NCBI RefSeq assembly: GCF_051960575.1
Contig: NZ_JBQCEE010000420.1
Location: 1 to 61,977, forward strand
Source: JBQCEE01 sp051960575
GTDB taxonomy: Bacteria > Actinomycetota > Actinomycetes > Mycobacteriales > Jatrophihabitantaceae
Length of the DNA: 61,977 nucleotides
Direction of reading: 5' to 3'
Below, piece by piece: positions 41,287-49,839 of this stretch (positions are counted from its first letter, which is position 1; each line of letters begins with the position of its first letter). The position numbers were made by a program, and so were the translations under genes. Under the pieces are notes generated by a model. It was not told the origin of the DNA, did not search any database, and worked only from the letters and a program-made list of their open reading frames with translations.

Positions 41287-42377
41287 CCAGCATCAGGGAC
41301 GCCGCGCAGGCCCGCGGCACCACCACCAGCAGCAACGGTGGCGGCGCGCAGCAGCCGCCGTCGGCGGCCGGTGGCCAACAGCCGGGCACCGACGTGGCGA
41401 AGCGAGACAACTCCGCGCGCGGCCTGATCGAGCAGTACAGCAGCGACTTCGCGACCGTGCTCCCGTCGCACATCAAGCCCGCGACGTGGGTGCGGGTCGC
41501 TCAGGGCGCGCTGAAGAAAGGCAAGAAGGTCCGCGTCAAGGCGCCCTCCGGCGAGTGGGTCGAGCGGTTCGAGCTCGAAGTCGCGGCGCAGAACAACCCG
41601 GCCGCGTTCCTGTCGGCGCTGCTCGACGCCGCCCGGCAGGGCCTCGAACCGGGCACGGACCAGTACTACCTGACGCCGCGGAAGGTGAAGGGCGAACTCG
41701 AGATCCTCGGCGTCCGCGGATACCAGGGCGAGATCGAGATGATGTACCGCGCCGGCGCGGTCGCCTCGGTGATCGTCGAGGTCGTCCGCGAACGCGACAC
41801 GTTCGTGTGGACGCCTGGCCGGGTCGACCCGCAGCGCCGGTGGGAAGGGCCGCAGGAGCGCCCGTTCCACGAGGTCGACTGGTTCGCCGACGACCGCGGC
41901 GGGCTGCGTGGTGTCTACGCGTACGCGGTGATGAAGTCGGGGTCGACGTCGAAGGTCGTCGTGCTGAACCGCAAGCAGGTCGAGGCTGCCCGCGACGTCT
42001 CGCCCGGCTCGCAGTCGGAGTACTCGCCGTGGGTGAAGTGGGAAGAGGCGATGTGGCTGAAGACCGCCGCCCACCACCTGCACAAGTGGGTGCCGACCAG
42101 CGCCGAGTACCTCGAGACGATGGCGCGCGCCGCAGGCACGGCGGCGGGTGCCGCGCAGGCTGAGCGGGCCCGGGCGCTCGGTGTCGCGTCGCCGCCGCTG
42201 CGCTCCGAGGTGGAGCTGGGTGCGAACCCGAACTACAACGGCGACCAGGTGTTCGACGCCGAGATCGTCGATGAGGCCGACGTCCCGCCGCCGGGCGTGG
42301 ATCCGCAGTCGGGGGAGATGGTCGACCCGCGCGAGCCGGACGACCAGTTCTTCGCCGACCTCGAGGCTGGCCGGTGA
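41283..42377 (+). CDS. recT: RecT-family single-strand annealing protein
   Basis: A 364-residue recombinase pairing single strands produced by the upstream exonuclease. The core includes NNPAAFLSALLDAARQGLEPG, QYYLTPRKV, ILGVRGYQGEIEMMYRAG and SPWVKWEEAMWLKTAAHHLHKW, all typical of RecT/Bet-like actinophage proteins. The first 45 residues are a low-complexity Ser/Gly/Gln linker. GTG 41283 overlaps the exonuclease stop. Confidence 0.9.
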   Translation: MTSIRDAAQARGTTTSSNGGGAQQPPSAAGGQQPGTDVAKRDNSARGLIEQYSSDFATVLPSHIKPATWVRVAQGALKKGKKVRVKAPSGEWVERFELEVAAQNNPAAFLSALLDAARQGLEPGTDQYYLTPRKVKGELEILGVRGYQGEIEMMYRAGAVASVIVEVVRERDTFVWTPGRVDPQRRWEGPQERPFHEVDWFADDRGGLRGVYAYAVMKSGSTSKVVVLNRKQVEAARDVSPGSQSEYSPWVKWEEAMWLKTAAHHLHKWVPTSAEYLETMARAAGTAAGAAQAERARALGVASPPLRSEVELGANPNYNGDQVFDAEIVDEADVPPPGVDPQSGEMVDPREPDDQFFADLEAGR

Positions 42378-42784
42378 AGACCCTCGCCGACGTCGCCGCA
42401 GCGTTCGAGGACCTGACCGCTGCTGGCAAGTCGGCGAATGAGGCGATGGCCGCGCTCGCGAAGACGATCCGCGAGTCGATCCCGGCGATCGGGGCGTGCC
42501 GCCGCTGCGGGTCGCCGTTCCTCCGCGCGCTGACCGCGCCGGGCGTCGTGCTGTGCCGCACCTGCAAGTACATCCACCTCGGCTTCCGCCCGGCTGACGA
42601 CTGCCCCACCGACGGCCCGGTGCTGGTCGTGTCGCCGCCACAGGCGGACGGCAGCGTCGTGGTGCAGCGTGTGCTGCCGGATCGGGTGCTGTGCTCGTCC
42701 GTCGCGGCGCCACGCGAACGAGTGGTCGAGGTGCCGCGCAAGGTCATCAACGTACCGCCGACGATGCCGCGGACGTGGGTCTGA
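42374..42784 (+). CDS. Zinc-ribbon phage protein, 136 aa
   Basis: CRRCGSPF and CRTCKYIHLGF form a likely four-cysteine zinc ribbon in the middle; the C-terminal third is beta-rich and proline-rich (VVEVPRKVINVPPTMP). Starts in overlap with the recT stop. No specific role is apparent; it may assist the recombination proteins. Confidence 0.6.
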   Translation: MKTLADVAAAFEDLTAAGKSANEAMAALAKTIRESIPAIGACRRCGSPFLRALTAPGVVLCRTCKYIHLGFRPADDCPTDGPVLVVSPPQADGSVVVQRVLPDRVLCSSVAAPRERVVEVPRKVINVPPTMPRTWV

Positions 42785-42786
42785 TC

Positions 42787-43227
42787 ATGCCCGGTGCGTT
42801 CCTGCGGTGCGTCTCCTGCGGTCGGGAGGTGTTCCACGGCGAGGACTACTTCGACGACCAGCCCATCGAGGACTGGTGGAAGTCGAAGGGGGAGCGGTGC
42901 ACCCCGTGCCGGCAGCAGCGCCGGGCACGCGGCCAGCGGCGCCCGGCCCGGGCGGCGCGGTCGTCCCGGTCGCTGGTGCTGCCGCGGCCGGGATCGCGAC
43001 GCCGGCAGGTGTTCGACGTGGCCCGGGTCGCCGAAGGCCGCGGGGTGACGGTCGAGGACCTGTGCGGGGCGCTCGGCCGCGCGTACGGCGAGGTGCAGCC
43101 CGACGTCGAAGCGCTCGAACGCAGCGGCCTGCTGGTCGCGGCAGGGCGGCGCCGAGGCCCGTCGGGTGTGGGGCAGGGCGTGTGGGTTGCGGCGATGTAC
43201 GCCGACCAGATCGGAGTGGAGCGGTGA
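42787..43227 (+). CDS. Zinc-finger/winged-helix-like phage protein, 146 aa
   Basis: N-terminal CVSCGREVFHGEDYF and CTPCRQQRRARGQRR make a treble-clef-like zinc site followed by a basic patch. The C-terminal half (FDVARVAEGRGVTVEDLCGAL ... VEALERSGLLVAAGRRRG) looks like a winged helix. Probably DNA-binding; function unknown. ATG 42787. Confidence 0.6.
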   Translation: MPGAFLRCVSCGREVFHGEDYFDDQPIEDWWKSKGERCTPCRQQRRARGQRRPARAARSSRSLVLPRPGSRRRQVFDVARVAEGRGVTVEDLCGALGRAYGEVQPDVEALERSGLLVAAGRRRGPSGVGQGVWVAAMYADQIGVER

Positions 43228-43724
43228 CTGGTGTCGTGGCTGCGCCGTCGCAGTACTGCGCCGCCCAGATGGCGACGCTGGTCGGGCGGCTGTACGTGGA
43301 GGCGCTGGGTGAGCCGAAGCCGCAGGGGTCGAAGCGGCACGTCGGCGGCAGTCGGATGGTCGAGTCGTCGAAGGCGTTGAAGCCGTGGCGCACGCACGTG
43401 CAGTCGTGCTTCGAGGACGCGCTTGACCGCGCCGGGATCGTCGACGCGATCGACGGCCCGCTGGCGGTCGAGGTGACGTTCACGATGCGGAAGCCGGCGT
43501 CGGCGCCGAAGCGTCGGCGGACGTGGCCGATCGCCCGCCCGGACGTCGACAAGCTCGTCCGTGCCGTGCTCGACGCCGGTCAGGCTGCGGGCGCATACCG
43601 GGATGACGCACAGGTCGTGCGGCTCGTCGTCGACAAGGTCTTCCCCCGCGAGACGTTCGACGCGTCCGGCGCTCCGGGTGTGCGGGTGCGGCTGTACCAG
43701 GTCGTGGACGCGAAGGACGCGTGA
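43224..43724 (+). CDS. rusA: RusA-type Holliday junction resolvase
   Basis: A 166-residue endonuclease resolving four-way junctions during phage replication and recombination. RusA marks are visible: GEPKPQGSKRH near the N-terminus, MRKPASAPKRRRTWPIARPDVDKLVRA carrying the catalytic aspartates, and AYRDDAQVVRLVVDKVF. GTG 43224 overlaps the previous stop; an internal ATG (43269) would remove 15 non-conserved residues. Confidence 0.85.
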   Translation: MTGVVAAPSQYCAAQMATLVGRLYVEALGEPKPQGSKRHVGGSRMVESSKALKPWRTHVQSCFEDALDRAGIVDAIDGPLAVEVTFTMRKPASAPKRRRTWPIARPDVDKLVRAVLDAGQAAGAYRDDAQVVRLVVDKVFPRETFDASGAPGVRVRLYQVVDAKDA

Positions 43725-44032
43725 TGGCGGCGACCGAGATGGTGCGGTTCACCGCACGGTGCGCATGCGGGCACGACGCGCTGTGGGTCGGGCGGCCGCT
43801 CGGCGGTAACGCGTCCGGCACCCGGTACGAGATCGAGTGCGCGCGCTGTGACGGCTGGACGATGACCGCGCAAGTACAGCGGTGGGCCGCGCGCCCGATC
43901 CCGGTCGACGGTGTGCCGCCGCTGACCGAGGTCGCGGCCGACCAGTCGTCGCTGTTCGAGCGGGAGTGGGCGCGGAACCCGCTGTGGCAGCTGATCCGAG
44001 CTGGCGTCGACCGCCTCACCGGGGCGGCGTGA
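43724..44032 (+). CDS. Small zinc-binding phage protein, 102 aa
   Basis: CACGHDALWVG and ECARCDGWTM are paired cysteine sites of a probable zinc ribbon; the C-terminal region is helical (LFEREWARNPLWQLIRAG). ATG 43724 overlaps the rusA stop. Function unknown. Confidence 0.6.
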   Translation: MAATEMVRFTARCACGHDALWVGRPLGGNASGTRYEIECARCDGWTMTAQVQRWAARPIPVDGVPPLTEVAADQSSLFEREWARNPLWQLIRAGVDRLTGAA

Positions 44033-44033
44033 C

Positions 44034-44246
44034 ATGCCGGGCCTGGACTACAAGAACGCGGTCGGTGCCGGGACGCGGGTGTTCGCGTCGCGCCGGTTCT
44101 ACGACGGCACGACCGGCCGGGAGCTCACATCGTGCCCGCGGTGCGGGGGCGACGCCGACGCGATGTTCGGCGACCACGGCGGGGACTGCCCGCCGCAACA
44201 GATGTCCGGGCGCGACCAGCGCGTGCCGGCCGAAGGAGAGAGGTAG
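44034..44246 (+). CDS. Small phage protein with CxxC, 70 aa
   Basis: SCPRCGGDADAMFGDHGGDCPP could bind one zinc ion. Ends with a purine-rich sequence that serves as the next gene's ribosome-binding site. Function unknown. Confidence 0.55.
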   Translation: MPGLDYKNAVGAGTRVFASRRFYDGTTGRELTSCPRCGGDADAMFGDHGGDCPPQQMSGRDQRVPAEGER

Positions 44247-44638
44247 TGGTGCCGGTGGCCGAGAGCCCACCCACGCAGGAGGACGAGGTGCAGACGCGCC
44301 CGTTCGCCGACGTGCTGCAGGCGTTGCAGCGCGGCAAGACCCACCGGGAGCTGTCGTCGTCGCTGCAGGCGTTGACGTCCGCGGTGGTCGACACGCACCG
44401 GAAGGGGACGCTGACGCTGAAGCTGACCCTGTCGATCAACAAGGCGGGCATGATCGAGGTCGACGACGCGGTCAGTCTGGTGCTGCCGAAGCAGGACCGG
44501 ACGACGTCGCTGTTCTTCCCCGACAAGGACCGCAACCTCGTCCGTGACGACCCGAACCAGCTGGCCCTGCCGGTCGGCCCGGTCCGGCTCGCCGATGAAC
44601 CCACGCCCGCCGCGGCCAAGGTGGTCGGTGCCGAATGA
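44246..44638 (+). CDS. Phage protein of unknown function, 130 aa
   Basis: GTG 44246 (or 44249) follows AAGGAGAG. Contains FADVLQALQRGKTHRELSSSL and a beta-strand section TLTLKLTLSINKAGMIEVDD. Directly precedes and overlaps the DUF2303 gene, a pairing frequent in phage replication regions; a joint role is inferred. Confidence 0.65.
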   Translation: MVPVAESPPTQEDEVQTRPFADVLQALQRGKTHRELSSSLQALTSAVVDTHRKGTLTLKLTLSINKAGMIEVDDAVSLVLPKQDRTTSLFFPDKDRNLVRDDPNQLALPVGPVRLADEPTPAAAKVVGAE

Positions 44639-45483
44639 GCGAGTACCGCACCGACGGCGAAGTGATCGCCGACCTCGCCGACCGCGCCGCCGCCCGCGAG
44701 GTGATCGAGCTCGTCGAGGACCGCGTCATCGGGTTCGTGCTTGAGCACGGGCAGCACCTCGAGAAGGTCGACTTCGAGCAGTACGCCGACCAGCCGTCGA
44801 TCAAGCGGGGGACCGTGCTGGTCACCGACGCGGGATCGCTGATCGAGTACACGAAGCGGCACCGGCACGCGAAAGGCACCACCCTGTGGGGCGACCTCGA
44901 CAAGGGCCGCGTCATCGCCGTGCTCGACGACCACATGATCGGCGACGCGTCCGCCATGGGCGCAGGGTGGGCCGAGCACCGCGCGGTCCTCACGCTGACC
45001 GAGACGCCGGACTGGAAGCACTGGGCCGGCGCCGACGGGAAGCTGATGAGCCAGGCCTCGTTCGCCGAGTTCATCGAGGACGGCGCGACCGCGATCATCA
45101 AGCCGGCCGCGGCCGAGATGCTGGAGATCGCGCAGACGTTCCACGCGAAGACCGGTGTCGACTTCAAGTCCTCGACCCGCCTGTCGTCCGGTGAGACGCA
45201 GCTGCGGTACGAGGAGTCGACGAACGCGACGGCCGGGAAGGCCGGGACGATCGACATCCCGTCGGTCTTCACCCTCGGCCTCGAGCCGTTCGACGGGTCG
45301 CCGCGGTACGAGCTGGTGGCCCGGTTCCGGTACCGGATCGTCAACGGGCAGTTGGCGCTCGGCTACAAGCTGCAGCGCCCCGACCTGGTGCGCAAGCAGG
45401 CGTTCGCCGACATCACCGCCGAGATCTCCACCGCCACCGAGCTGCCGGTTCTCGCCGGCACGCCCCGGGCCGCAGGCCGCTGA
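44635..45483 (+). CDS. DUF2303 family phage protein
   Basis: A 282-residue protein with the DUF2303 pattern: LEKVDFEQYADQPSIKRGT, LIEYTKRHRHAKGTTLWGDLD, RVIAVLDDHMIGD, MSQASFAEFIEDG and DFKSSTRLSSGETQLRYEE. DUF2303 genes occur in phage replication/recombination operons, but the biochemical role is not established. It starts in overlap with the upstream gene and is followed by a hairpin. Confidence 0.82.
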   Translation: MSEYRTDGEVIADLADRAAAREVIELVEDRVIGFVLEHGQHLEKVDFEQYADQPSIKRGTVLVTDAGSLIEYTKRHRHAKGTTLWGDLDKGRVIAVLDDHMIGDASAMGAGWAEHRAVLTLTETPDWKHWAGADGKLMSQASFAEFIEDGATAIIKPAAAEMLEIAQTFHAKTGVDFKSSTRLSSGETQLRYEESTNATAGKAGTIDIPSVFTLGLEPFDGSPRYELVARFRYRIVNGQLALGYKLQRPDLVRKQAFADITAEISTATELPVLAGTPRAAGR

Positions 45484-45504
45484 CACCTGCTCCGGGTCGC
45501 TGAT

Positions 45505-45536
45505 CCACCCGCTCCTCACAGGACGGGGGCGGGTGG
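45505..45536. terminator. Hairpin after the DUF2303 gene
   Basis: CCACCCGC pairs with GCGGGTGG across a 16-nt loop, 22 bp after the stop codon, in a 90-bp gap before the next gene. No U-run; typical of GC-rich actinobacterial terminators. Confidence 0.5.
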
Positions 45537-45575
45537 GTCGGCGTGCCGGACCAGAGACACGAGAAGGAGTGCCCG

Positions 45576-45875
45576 ATGGGCATGGCTGAACTGCTCGACG
45601 CTGTCCGTGAGGTGCAGGCAGTCGACTGGGACTCGCTGACACCGTGCTGCGAGGTCATGCACGACCCCGCCCGCCGAGTCCGCTGCGACCGGCCGGCAGC
45701 GTGGATCCTGCGGACCCGCTGCCACTGCGGCATCTCCGAGATCACACTGCTGTGCGACCCGTGCATGGAGAAGGTCCGGCGCCGCCAGATGCGGTTCACC
45801 TGCGACGGGTGCGGGTGTGTCAACGCGCAGGTCCACAACGAAGCGCAGCCGCTCGTCCCGCTCGGTGTCTCATGA
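45576..45875 (+). CDS. Multi-cysteine zinc-binding phage protein, 99 aa
   Basis: ATG 45576 follows AAGGAG and is preferred to GTG 45543. Cysteines in TPCCEVMHDPARRVRCDRP, TRCHCGISEITLLCDPC and FTCDGCGCVN suggest two or three zinc sites. Function unknown. Confidence 0.65.
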   Translation: MGMAELLDAVREVQAVDWDSLTPCCEVMHDPARRVRCDRPAAWILRTRCHCGISEITLLCDPCMEKVRRRQMRFTCDGCGCVNAQVHNEAQPLVPLGVS

Positions 45876-46156
45876 GCACGATCAACGTGAGGCTCGCGGA
45901 CTGCCCGACCGACGTTCTCGTGTACCTGGTCGACCACGGACCAGCCACGTTCGACGCGGTCGTCGCGGCGGTCGCGCCGGCGGACGCGGTCGCGCCTCGC
46001 GGGAAGGTGTCGTCCGCGCTGTCGCTGCTCGTCGACATGGGTTGCGTCCGTCCGGACCGGCAGCGCGGCCGAGCGCAGGGGATGCCGAGGCTGTGGCGCG
46101 CCACCCCGGACGGCTGCTCGATGGTCGCGCTCGCCCGAGAAGGGCAGCCGTCATGA
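45872..46156 (+). CDS. Winged-helix-like phage protein, 94 aa
   Basis: Starts at an ATGA overlap. DVLVYLVDHGPATFDAVVAAV followed by KVSSALSLLVDMGCVRPDRQ and the wing-like PRLWRATPDG suggests a winged helix DNA-binding domain. Function unknown. Confidence 0.6.
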   Translation: MSTINVRLADCPTDVLVYLVDHGPATFDAVVAAVAPADAVAPRGKVSSALSLLVDMGCVRPDRQRGRAQGMPRLWRATPDGCSMVALAREGQPS

Positions 46157-46530
46157 CCGACGACATCGTGACGCGGGCACGAAGGTTCCAAGGGGGGATC
46201 GCTGCCGCTGATCACTTGATCGCCGACCTGGCCGACGAGGTCGAGCGGCGGATCGCGGATGTCGAGGACCTGCACCGGCTCGTCGACAAGCAGGCCAAGC
46301 TGCTCACGGGCGCGGTGAACGCCCTTCGCGGTACCCCGCCGCCGCTGACCCTGTGGTCGCACCACGACGTCGGCGAGCACGCGACCGCGATGCGGGCCCG
46401 CGCCGAACTGGCCGAGCAGCGTCTCGCCGCCGTCGCGCGGATCCTCGCGCACTCGCGGCTCGTGTCGCCGTCGGAGTCGATGACCGTCTACGTGACCGAG
46501 GTCCAGGCCGCGCTGGACGGTGCCCCGTGA
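46153..46530 (+). CDS. Coiled-coil phage protein, 125 aa
   Basis: ATG 46153 overlaps the previous stop. The first half is a predicted coiled coil (LIADLADEVERRIADVEDLH), the second a helical pair. No family recognised. Confidence 0.55.
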   Translation: MTDDIVTRARRFQGGIAAADHLIADLADEVERRIADVEDLHRLVDKQAKLLTGAVNALRGTPPPLTLWSHHDVGEHATAMRARAELAEQRLAAVARILAHSRLVSPSESMTVYVTEVQAALDGAP

Positions 46531-46736
46531 CCGGGATCTGGGTCGCGCACTTCGTCGGCCGCTGCGGCGACTGCGACGGCGTCGTGCACATCGGCGACGA
46601 ATGCCGGTGGCTCGACCGGGCCGGGAACTACGCCCACGCCGTCTGCCCCGACGCACCCGACCAGGCCGCCGACGCCGCGGCGCTCAAGTCGCCGCGCTGC
46701 GCCGAGTGCGGCACCAACCACCCGAGGGAGTGCTGA
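46527..46736 (+). CDS. Small zinc-binding phage protein, 69 aa
   Basis: GTG 46527 overlap start. Cysteine pairs GRCGDCDGVVHIGDEC and SPRCAECGTNHPREC suggest a zinc ribbon. Function unknown. Confidence 0.6.
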   Translation: MTGIWVAHFVGRCGDCDGVVHIGDECRWLDRAGNYAHAVCPDAPDQAADAAALKSPRCAECGTNHPREC

Positions 46737-47029
46737 TGGCCCGCGACCTGCTGCGGAAAGCCGGCGTGTACCTCGGCCTCGTCGACCCCGAACCGTCGCC
46801 CCGGCTCCTGCCCTATGAAGACGACCGTCTCGCCGACACAGCCGAGCGCACCTTCCTCCGGTCGACCGTCGACGCCCTCGAAGCGCGCGCGAGCAAGGCC
46901 GAGGCGGCGATCGCCCGCGTTCTCGACGAGTGCGACGCCATCGACCGCCGTTGGCGGCAAGCCGGTATCGCGTCACCCGGCCTGATCGACACGTGGCGGA
47001 TCCGTCGAGCAATCCAGGGCGACGCCTGA
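46736..47029 (+). CDS. Phage protein of unknown function, 97 aa
   Basis: TGATG overlap start at 46736. Helical with a coiled-coil section (STVDALEARASKAEAAIARV). No family recognised. Confidence 0.55.
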   Translation: MARDLLRKAGVYLGLVDPEPSPRLLPYEDDRLADTAERTFLRSTVDALEARASKAEAAIARVLDECDAIDRRWRQAGIASPGLIDTWRIRRAIQGDA

Positions 47030-47280
47030 TGGCCGTAATCGAAGGACGCCAGCACGCCGACGGCACCCTCGCCGTCGGGTTCAGCTCGGACGGCGCATGC
47101 GGGCACTGCAGCGCACGCGGCGTCGCCCTGGCCCCGTCCGCGTTCGGCGTGTTCTGCCTGGCCTGCTGCCGCTGGCCCGCCTGGTGGGGCCCTGCGCCTG
47201 TCGCGTCGGTCGAGCTGCTGCTCCAAGCGACCAGCGCCGCCCTCACCCACACACCCGACCCCGGAAGGAGCAGCACATGA
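47029..47280 (+). CDS. Small cysteine-containing phage protein, 83 aa
   Basis: TGATG overlap start. CGHCSARGVAL and FGVFCLACCRWPAWW form a possible zinc site. Its stop overlaps the methyltransferase start. Function unknown. Confidence 0.55.
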   Translation: MAVIEGRQHADGTLAVGFSSDGACGHCSARGVALAPSAFGVFCLACCRWPAWWGPAPVASVELLLQATSAALTHTPDPGRSST

Positions 47281-49268
47281 GCGCGACCACCGCGCGAAGG
47301 AAGAAGCGCGGCGCCGCCGAGCACCGCCCGGCCGTCCGGAAGCGGCGGTTCAAGCACGACGACCTGATCGCCGGCGACCTGTTCTCCGGATTCGGCGGCC
47401 TCACCCGCGGCATCGAGCGCGCCGGGTTCACCACGATCGTCGCCGCCAACCACAACGAGTACAAGGTCCAGGTCCACGAGGCGAACCACCCGCACGCCGA
47501 GCACTGGATCGCCGACCTCGTCGACCCCGAGTCCGCCGACTACCACTCCGCCCGCGACCTCCCCCCGGTCGACCTGCTCGCCGCCGGCGTCTCCTGCGTC
47601 AACCACTCGCAGGCCAACACGCAGAAGGCGTACGAGCAGCGGGTATCGCTGTTCGACCTCGAGGACCCAGACTTCGAGGCCCGCGTCACCAGGTCAGAGC
47701 GGGACCGCGCAACCGCGAACTGCGTCCTGCACTACGCCGCCGAGCACCACCCCCGGCTGATCCTCGTCGAGTGCACGACCGAGCTCACCTCGTGGGGACC
47801 GGCGCTCGTCACGAACCCGAAGATCGGCGACGGCACCACCTACCGGTGGTGGATCGGCGAGTTCGGAAAGCTCGGCTACCGGCACCGCGTGCTCTACCTG
47901 AACTCGATGTTCTTCGGCGTGCCGCAGTCCCGCGACCGGCTCTACATCGCGTTCTGGGACCGCATGCTCCCCGCGCCGGATCTCGACCACCGGCCGCACT
48001 CGTGGTGCTCGCGCTGCTCGACCGTCGTCGAGGCGGTGTGGACGTGGAAGACCGGCGTCCCACCGTCGGGGTCGGTCCGCTACGGCAAGCAGTACTGCTA
48101 CCGGTGCCCGTCGTGCAGGTCGGAGGTGATCCCGTCAGCGACGCCGTCGCTGCACGCCCTCGACCTGTCGAACCTCGGCACCCGCATCGGCGACAAGCCG
48201 CTGAAGCCGTTCTACGACAAGAAGACCAAGGCGTACCTCGGCGACTTCCCGATGGCGCCCGCGACGCTCGCCAGGGCCGAGCGCTGCCGTCAGCGGTTCG
48301 CCGACTTCCCCGCCGTTCTGATGCCGGCGAAGGCCGACCACGGGTCGGAGCGGCACCTGCTGCAGCCGATGGCCACGCAGACGTCGCAGCAGGAGGCCGC
48401 GCTCCTCACGACGGGCACGGTGCTGCCCGCGCACCGCCACAACGGCGACGGGCAGCACATCACCCGGCCGATGGACACGGTCACGTCGGTTCACGAGAAG
48501 GCCGTCCTGCTCGCGGTCGACAACTACCAGGGCGCACCGCGGTCGGCGGCCGAGGCGCTGCCGACGCAGGGCGGCTCGGAGACGCTCGGGCTGCTGACGG
48601 CGCGGGTGATCCCGAACCGCACGAACGGCACCAGTCGCAGCCTCGGCGAACCGATGGAGACGCTCGTCGGCAACGCCGGCTCCGGTGGCCTCGGCGTCCT
48701 GTCGACGGGTGTGGTGCCGTTCCGGCAGAACACCCTGCCGACCACGCACGGCGAAGCGATGCCGACCGTCACCTCCGACCAGATCCCCGGCCTGCTCACC
48801 GCCGCCGGAACACTTCGACTCAATGGGCCCCAAGGGTCGGAGACTGCGCCCCATCCAGTCTCGGACCCACTCGGCACAGTCGTCGGAGCGGGCGTGACGC
48901 AGAGCCTGCTGTTCTCCGGCTGGTACAAGCAGAACGGCTCGTCGCCCGACGACACCGCCCCCCACCCGGTCACCGATCCGCTCGGCGCGCTCACATCGCG
49001 GGACACCACCGCGCTGCTGACGGCCGAGTGGCGCGCCGCCCTCGCCGACCTGCCCCTCGAGGACTGCTACTTCCGGATGATGGCCGCCCACGAGGTCGGC
49101 CGCGGCTGCGGGTTCGACGTCGACTTCGGCGACCACAAGGGCGACTTCATCGTCTGGGGCTCCGCGCGAGACCAGGTCGATGGGTTCGGCAACGCCGTTT
49201 CGCCGCCCGTCGGGGAGTGGATCGGAGCCCGGCTCCGGGCGATTGTGCACGGCGAGGCCGTCGCGTGA
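47277..49268 (+). CDS. DNA cytosine-C5 methyltransferase, divergent, with internal repeats
   Basis: A 663-residue C5 methyltransferase starting at ATG 47277 after GGAAGGAG. Motif I is LFSGFGGLTRGIERAGF; motif VIII is GVPQSRDRLYIAF; motif X is FGNAVSPPVGEWIG. The catalytic loop reads AAGVSCVNHSQAN instead of the usual PCQ, keeping the cysteine, and the ENV motif is replaced by VECTTEL. A two-CxxC zinc ribbon (CSRCS ... CYRCPSC) is inserted at about 245-285. From about 348 to 585 there are roughly seven repeats of 30-37 residues, with a recurring PM-x-T-V/L and a terminal LLT. It may protect phage DNA from restriction or have several recognition elements; target sequence unknown. Confidence 0.82.
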   Translation: MSATTARRKKRGAAEHRPAVRKRRFKHDDLIAGDLFSGFGGLTRGIERAGFTTIVAANHNEYKVQVHEANHPHAEHWIADLVDPESADYHSARDLPPVDLLAAGVSCVNHSQANTQKAYEQRVSLFDLEDPDFEARVTRSERDRATANCVLHYAAEHHPRLILVECTTELTSWGPALVTNPKIGDGTTYRWWIGEFGKLGYRHRVLYLNSMFFGVPQSRDRLYIAFWDRMLPAPDLDHRPHSWCSRCSTVVEAVWTWKTGVPPSGSVRYGKQYCYRCPSCRSEVIPSATPSLHALDLSNLGTRIGDKPLKPFYDKKTKAYLGDFPMAPATLARAERCRQRFADFPAVLMPAKADHGSERHLLQPMATQTSQQEAALLTTGTVLPAHRHNGDGQHITRPMDTVTSVHEKAVLLAVDNYQGAPRSAAEALPTQGGSETLGLLTARVIPNRTNGTSRSLGEPMETLVGNAGSGGLGVLSTGVVPFRQNTLPTTHGEAMPTVTSDQIPGLLTAAGTLRLNGPQGSETAPHPVSDPLGTVVGAGVTQSLLFSGWYKQNGSSPDDTAPHPVTDPLGALTSRDTTALLTAEWRAALADLPLEDCYFRMMAAHEVGRGCGFDVDFGDHKGDFIVWGSARDQVDGFGNAVSPPVGEWIGARLRAIVHGEAVA

Positions 49269-49839
49269 GCCTCGTCCGGTTCCAGGCACAGAACCACCCG
49301 CAGCAGGTCAAGGGCCGGCCGCATCGGTCCGGCAACGACCGGCGGTGGGCGTCGACCGACGAGACCGACGACCGCGCCATCACCGACGAGGACTGGGCGC
49401 CGCTCCACGACCGGTGGCAGTTCACCGTCGACGCCGCCGCAGCCCCGCACAACGCGAAACTGCCCCGGTTCTGGACGCGCGAGGACGACGCACTGTCAAG
49501 GTCATGGGGGGGGAGACCGTCTGGTGCAACCCGCCGTACAGCGACATCGAACCTTGGGTCGCGAAGGCCTGGGACGAGCACCCCGCCACCGGCGGCATCG
49601 TCATGCTGCTGCCCGCCAACCGCACCGAGCAGGGCTGGTGGCAGCGCCTCGTCGAGCCGTTCCGCGACCAGCCCGGCTCGCCGCTCACCGTCACGTTCCT
49701 CCGCGGCCGTATGCGGTTCCTCCGCCCCGGTCAGTCGGCGATCGGCCCGAACGAGCGGCCGCCGTTCGGCTGCTGCTTGCTCGTCTGGCACCCGCCCATC
49801 CGCCCCACTCGGCAGCTCATGATCGGAGCAACCCCATGA
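49265..49839 (+). pseudogene. Phage DNA N6-adenine methyltransferase (Dam-like), frameshift in a G8 tract
   Basis: GTG 49265 overlaps the C5 methyltransferase stop. The first frame gives DEDWAPLHDRWQFTVDAAAA and WTREDDALSRSWGG; after the run of eight G (49506-49513) the +1 frame continues ETVWCNPPYSDIEPWVAKAWDEHP, containing the NPPY catalytic motif, to 49839. Nine or six G would join them into a protein of about 191 residues matching the phage N-6-adenine methyltransferase family. As written, the frame lacks the catalytic motif. Either phase variation, mutation or a homopolymer read error is possible. Confidence 0.78.
49506..49513. repeat. G8 homopolymer inside the adenine methyltransferase gene
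   Basis: Eight consecutive G residues exactly at the frame break of the Dam-like gene. Slippage by one base switches the NPPY-containing half in or out of frame. Confidence 0.9.
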
